Source: an uncultured Christensenella sp.
Lineage (GTDB): Bacteria; Bacillota; Clostridia; Christensenellales; UBA3700
NCBI GenBank assembly: GCA_910584035.1
Contig: CAJTZR010000067.1
Location: 1-10,697, forward strand
DNA length: 10,697 bases
Reading direction: 5' to 3'
Every line of letters starts with the position of its first letter. Positions within the stretch are counted from its first letter, which is position 1. The notes under the pieces were generated by a model. The model was given only the letters and a program-made list of their open reading frames with translations, had not been told where the DNA came from and ran no database searches. This document shows positions 7,445-10,697 of the stretch, one piece after another. The translations under genes and the position numbers were made by a program.

Positions 7445-7473
7445 TTGACAAAAGGTAAATTAAATAGTATATT
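7445..7473 (+). promoter_or_regulatory. Near-consensus sigma-A promoter of the microprotein gene
   Basis: TTGACA at 7445-7450, a 17 bp spacer, and TATATT at 7468-7473: a perfect -35 and a -10 one mismatch from consensus. A-tracts lie immediately upstream. Transcription should begin near 7480. The predicted leader (about 68 nt) opens with GATAAA (7480-7485), which can pair with TTTATC (7511-7516) to enclose a purine-rich loop containing AAAGGGGGCA. This is the best promoter I can see in the window and points to strong expression. Confidence 0.8.
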
Positions 7474-7547
7474 ATGGCTGATAAAAGAGATTGGCAAAGG
7501 GGGCATCGAATTTATCAAAGACAATTTAATAAAGGAGGTATTTTAAT

Positions 7548-7625
7548 ATGATTAAAAGACTATACCAAGCGTATGTTGAATCAGTTAAAATGAAGTACAA
7601 AAATGGCTTCAATTTATTTAACTAA
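7548..7625 (+). CDS. 25-residue microprotein of unknown function
   Basis: ATG at 7548 to TAA at 7623-7625. The peptide begins MIKRLYQAYVESVKMK and ends NGFNLFN. It is preceded by AAAGGAGGT (7531-7539), a near-perfect Shine-Dalgarno ending 8-9 nt before the ATG. The whole gene is framed by a consensus promoter and an intrinsic terminator, so it is a complete monocistronic unit of about 190 nt. Residues I2, L5, Y6, Y9, V10, V13 and Y17 fall on one face of a helix, with Lys, Arg, Gln and Glu opposite, which suggests a short basic amphipathic helix (net charge about +4) that might touch membrane or RNA. There is no signal peptide, no Cys and no recognised toxin or leader-peptide signature, and no plus-strand gene follows for it to attenuate. 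Gene reality is well supported by the signals, but I do not recognise the family. Confidence 0.75.
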   Translation: MIKRLYQAYVESVKMKYKNGFNLFN

Positions 7626-7644
7626 TTCAGGGGAAATTATGAGG

Positions 7645-7668
7645 CTACCGTAAGGTAGAATTTTTTTT
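7645..7668 (+). terminator. Intrinsic terminator of the microprotein gene
   Basis: CTACC (7645-7649), loop GTAA (a GNRA-type tetraloop, 7650-7653), GGTAG (7654-7658), then AA and eight T (7661-7668). The stem is only 5 bp but has three G-C pairs, a stabilising loop and a strong T-tract. It begins 19 nt after the microgene stop. Confidence 0.75.
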
Positions 7669-7710
7669 GCCCATTTACTTTTTAACATATTATGACCTAT
7701 AAAATATATT

Positions 7711-7933
7711 AACAAGATACTGAGTTTTCAGTATCTTGTTTGTTTTGCTCATAATATATTAAGTTTTGCTAAAATCATACAAATTAATATTCACAAGTAT
7801 TTTATAGACAACAATAAACTTATTGCCAGTATATTGTTTACTTTAGCCTTAATACATTAGCTAATATTATACAAATTACTATTGACAAGTATTTTTTTAG
7901 AGCAACAAGACACTGGTGTATAAGTGTCTTGTT
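7711..7933. repeat. Three tandem hairpin repeats (~95 bp period) with compensatory changes
   Basis: Hairpin 1 is AACAAGATACTGA (7711-7723), loop GTTT, perfect complement 7728-7740. Hairpin 2 is AACAATAAACT (7810-7820), 7 nt loop, AGTATATTGTT (7828-7838), with one internal A-A mismatch. Hairpin 3 is AACAAGACACT (7904-7914), 8 nt loop, perfect complement 7923-7933. Hairpin starts are 99 and 94 bp apart. Flanks are also duplicated: 7768-7814 and 7860-7908 agree at roughly 80%, sharing ATACAAATTA and ACAAGTATTTT. Between hairpins 1 and 3 a T-A pair becomes C-G, and between 1 and 2 a G-C pair becomes T-A, so pairing is kept while sequence drifts. The array lies between convergent genes and may act as bidirectional terminators or as structured RNA. 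Hairpin 1, followed by TGTTTTG, is the most terminator-like. Confidence 0.75.
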
Positions 7934-8251
7934 TGCTTAAGGTCATAGTATTTTTAAGTTTATTGTTTTTGTTGTTTTATTAATAAAGCTTTTACAAATA
8001 TATAATCTATAAAATTATTTTAATATTTAATTTATAATTTTTATTTTTTAAATGTAGTTATTAATTTATATATTTAGGAATTTAGGTTGGTTCACATAAA
8101 GTCCGAACGCAAACCATATAATTCACAAATTAAAATTTAAATAAGATTTTTCAGCATATAAAGTAACAAAGATACTTTTTTGTTTATAAGGCAACAAAAA
8201 TTTTATTTTGTATAATAGCCTACTTATTATAAATTTGTTTATAAATCTATT
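7934..8251. other. AT-rich spacer downstream of the dockerin gene
   Basis: No ORF with a ribosome binding site is visible on either strand. A less AT-rich island at 8085-8115 contains a broken dyad: GGTT (8085-8088) and GTTC (8090-8093) pair with GAAC (8105-8108) and AACC (8112-8115). A weak hairpin AACAAA (8165-8170)/TTTGTT (8179-8184) begins with AACAAAGATAC, similar to the first arm of the hairpin array, and may be a decayed copy. No convincing T-run terminator for the minus-strand dockerin gene is seen next to its stop. Confidence 0.45.
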
Positions 8252-10697
8252 TTAAATAAAGCTTTCTATGTCCATTTTTCCGCAGACTACATTCCATAAT
8301 ATTTCAGTATCTGTGCCGTTTGGTATGTTGCCTTTGTTTATTATTAGCATTGAATATTTCATATTGTTATCTAGACTTTCAAAGCTCTTGTTATTTACTA
8401 TTTGTCTTGCGACATTTACGTCCGCAGAGTTAACCTTGCCGTCCCCAGTCAAGTCACCTAATACGGATAATGTTATACTTTCTCTCTCATACTCTAACGT
8501 CCAACCAGTTCCGATTGCTAGTTCCATTCCGTTATTTATTAATGCAGAATATTTACTATCTATCTCACCATTGGTATATATTGTTTCACCTTTGCTATTC
8601 TTTAATGTCAATGCTGTCATATCATTAAATACTAAATTATCCAAAAAGCTTTGTACACTTGTGTTTGGCATTATATTACCTAATACTAAATCATTTGCAC
8701 TACGTGCATTATCGTCTACCCCGTGTATCCAACCTTTTTCTGCATAAGTTACTCGTCTGTTATTTTCATACACTAAGTAATTGTATTTACTTGCAGTGCT
8801 TACTCTTACCACTGACGGCTTAACAATAGATAACTTACCACTATTAATGTAATTGAATGTTACGTTATAGTTATTGTTACCATAAATTGCTAGGTTAACA
8901 TTATCTATATTTTTTGTAGATATGCTATACTCACCAATATCAACTGCATTGTCATTGCCATTAAATTGAGGGATAAAGGCATTGTTATTTATTGTAAATA
9001 ATCTAGATAAACTTTGATTACTATCATTACCCAATAAACCATTGGTTGATAATGTATACCAATCACTAGGTTTTGCATTATATCCAGTATAGTCATATTC
9101 TACATTGTTAGTAGTAACATCTACTTGCAAATTTGCTGGAAATATTGTGTATTCACAACTAATATTACTTGCTAGTTTATAGTTTGAATTTGAAACTCCA
9201 GTCGCATAAGCTTTATATGTTCCAATATCAGTCATTCCACCAGTTACTATAACATCAACATCTATATCGCTAGTATAACTAGCAGTTGGTGTTTGCACCT
9301 CACCATTATAAATAAAATTTTTAGTTCCCCATCTTATATATGAGCTAGTAATTTCTTTTGGCAAAATTTCTAATGTAATTACTTCTTCATAATTTTCTAT
9401 ACAAATTTTATATCTTCCTACCTCGTTTAATATTATACTATCATAGTAAGTTAATGGGTTTGTATTAAGTTTAAGTTTAGTCATTCCAGTAGTTGCATCA
9501 TATTCGCTTGCTTCAATTTTCATATTTTTAGACCATTGAATTTGAATATTATTTTTATTTATATAGGATGAACCATTAATAACAAACCAAAGCTCTTTAT
9601 TATTTTGTTTAGAGGCTAAAGTTACATCATTTCCACTTATTATAGGTAACATATTAGCTGATTGGCAATGAAAATATTTTGAAGGACTGGTATTTCCATT
9701 AAATTTCGTGTAATTTAAAGCAATTGTAGCACCAACAGCTCCATCAACATCAATATAAGAATCACTACCATATGGTGCTGACGGATTAGTTAGTTCACCT
9801 ATAATATTAATTGATTTTGTAAGTCCCATTTTACTATTATGACTACCAGACTCATCGTGACTATAATTATATTCAATATTTATTTGACCTGCAACATATA
9901 TATTTGTAGCACTGATTAACGAAATATCATTAGCATCAATAGCATAGTAATATGTATTTTCATCAATAGTTGAGTCAAACATATACAAATTTTTACAATT
10001 AACTATTGATTTATTATATCCAGTGAAAATTCTAGCATTAAGCGTACAACACGTTATAACTGAATTGTACATATAAACATCCGAGGCTGAGGCTACAATA
10101 GCTGCTCCTATTATGTTAGAAATTCTCACATTATTAAAAACTAATGTCCCATCATCACCAATCATAATACCTTGAGAGAATTCATCAATACCTGTGTCTC
10201 GTCCAATAATATTGCCTTGTTTACCACTTGAAATAATATATACTTTTGAATAATTACTTATAGAAAATATAGTTTCAATTGAATTAGATTTTAATGTATA
10301 TCCATTTAAATCAAAAACAAGTCGTGCATTATTTGGCACCATTATTGAACTATTAGCATTAGAAAAACCTGTTGAACTTGTGGTTCTTTGTTCTAAGTAA
10401 ATATCATTATTTAAAACTACTTTATAAACTTTTTTAGGATCAAAATTCAATTCTCTATAGACGATACCCCAATTTGTAACAAATTCGCTCTCTGTTGTAC
10501 CAAGGTTTATAGTTTCGTCAGCTTCGGGAATTACAGACGAATAATCTGTTGTTATGCTAGTGCCATTTTGACTATCTTTATTTAATATGTTCAAATTTTC
10601 TGTTCCATTGCTAACGTTTGTAGCCACCAAACAACCAATTGTCATAAGACAAATAATGGCTATCGCTAAAAAGATTATTCCTACTCTTTTTATGTTT
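8252..10697 (-). CDS. Large secreted beta-helix / Ig-like / dockerin type I protein, partial (start off the right edge)
   Basis: The first in-window ATG (10645) is probably not the start. The frame stays open to the window edge and the 17 codons before it read NIKRVGIIFLAIAIICL, i.e. a basic residue pair and the first half of a signal-peptide core. At least 814 residues are present. Numbering from the 10645 ATG, a signal core ends near residue 8. About 70-340 is repetitive beta-strand sequence like a right-handed beta-helix (LVFDLNGYTL, LVFNNVRISN, VYMYNSVIT). About 430-505 and 505-610 are MBG/Ig-like domains (FIYNGEVQTPTASYT, IGTYKAYATG). About 611-728 is the linker domain usual before dockerins. 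The dockerin calcium loop is DLTGDGKVNSAD (731-742). The second loop (768-779) has lost its first and fifth Asp. Exported and probably cell-surface, perhaps glycan-binding or adhesive. I see no sortase or SLH anchor. Confidence 0.85.
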   Translation of the reverse strand, partial: NIKRVGIIFLAIAIICLMTIGCLVATNVSNGTENLNILNKDSQNGTSITTDYSSVIPEADETINLGTTESEFVTNWGIVYRELNFDPKKVYKVVLNNDIYLEQRTTSSTGFSNANSSIMVPNNARLVFDLNGYTLKSNSIETIFSISNYSKVYIISSGKQGNIIGRDTGIDEFSQGIMIGDDGTLVFNNVRISNIIGAAIVASASDVYMYNSVITCCTLNARIFTGYNKSIVNCKNLYMFDSTIDENTYYYAIDANDISLISATNIYVAGQINIEYNYSHDESGSHNSKMGLTKSINIIGELTNPSAPYGSDSYIDVDGAVGATIALNYTKFNGNTSPSKYFHCQSANMLPIISGNDVTLASKQNNKELWFVINGSSYINKNNIQIQWSKNMKIEASEYDATTGMTKLKLNTNPLTYYDSIILNEVGRYKICIENYEEVITLEILPKEITSSYIRWGTKNFIYNGEVQTPTASYTSDIDVDVIVTGGMTDIGTYKAYATGVSNSNYKLASNISCEYTIFPANLQVDVTTNNVEYDYTGYNAKPSDWYTLSTNGLLGNDSNQSLSRLFTINNNAFIPQFNGNDNAVDIGEYSISTKNIDNVNLAIYGNNNYNVTFNYINSGKLSIVKPSVVRVSTASKYNYLVYENNRRVTYAEKGWIHGVDDNARSANDLVLGNIMPNTSVQSFLDNLVFNDMTALTLKNSKGETIYTNGEIDSKYSALINNGMELAIGTGWTLEYERESITLSVLGDLTGDGKVNSADVNVARQIVNNKSFESLDNNMKYSMLIINKGNIPNGTDTEILWNVVCGKMDIESFI

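Noticed and set aside
7638..7655. Second tiny ORF (ATG AGG CTA CCG TAA) after the microgene, with AGGGG before it
   Set aside because: Only four codons, and it overlaps the terminator stem. It is most likely chance.
7711..7933. CRISPR array
   Set aside because: Only three repeats with ~95 bp period, repeats diverged and self-complementary across the full unit, and the inter-repeat sequences are themselves similar. This is not the short-repeat, unique-spacer pattern.
8268..8747. 159-codon plus-strand ORF
   Set aside because: It lies antisense to the dockerin region of the large secreted protein, has no ribosome binding site, and its translation is what the reverse of the dockerin coding sequence gives.
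1..10697. tRNA, rRNA, insertion sequence or prophage genes
   Set aside because: No cloverleaf-like GC-rich segments, transposase or integrase motifs, or phage structural genes were seen on either strand.

Overview
The window is strongly AT-rich (about 70% A+T by eye). It has AGGAGG-type ribosome binding sites, a class III fructose-1,6-bisphosphatase, a Gram-positive lipoprotein signal and a secreted dockerin-bearing protein. Together these suggest a low-GC Firmicute of the Clostridia type, plausibly an uncultured gut lineage. No sequence search was possible, so the lineage is an inference.

Layout. Positions 1-1140 (minus) hold the N-terminal 380 codons of a class III FBPase that runs off the left edge. 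A roughly 600 bp AT-rich spacer with small repeats follows (1141-1741). Then comes a minus-strand cluster read right to left. A cobalamin-binding radical SAM protein (7083-5500) is followed after 6 bp by a metallo-beta-lactamase-fold hydrolase (5493-4795). A 98 bp gap carrying a good sigma-A promoter leads into holA, the DNA polymerase III delta subunit (4696-3719). This is almost contiguous with a five-helix membrane protein (3717-3181) and an M28-type peptidase-like lipoprotein (3175-1742). The right end (8252-10697, minus) is a large secreted beta-helix/Ig-like/dockerin protein whose start lies beyond the window.

The most interesting part is the 1.17 kb 'intergenic' stretch 7084-8251. From left to right it contains: (i) a cluster of five DnaA-box-like 9-mers, four of them on one strand at 11/21/11 bp steps; (ii) A-tracts followed by a near-consensus promoter (TTGACA-N17-TATATT); (iii) a very strong ribosome binding site and a 25-codon ORF absent from ordinary ORF calls; (iv) a small intrinsic terminator with a GTAA tetraloop and eight T; (v) three tandem hairpins about 95 bp apart whose arms differ by compensatory base changes. 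Items ii-iv form a complete microprotein gene. Item v looks like selection on structure.

How the genes work together: holA, the membrane protein and the M28-like protein are tightly spaced and probably cotranscribed. The radical SAM and MBL genes form a second pair that may read through into them. FBPase is central carbon metabolism and probably independent. The microgene and the dockerin gene converge on the hairpin array. The M28-like protein has lost two of the five canonical zinc ligands and may not be an active aminopeptidase.
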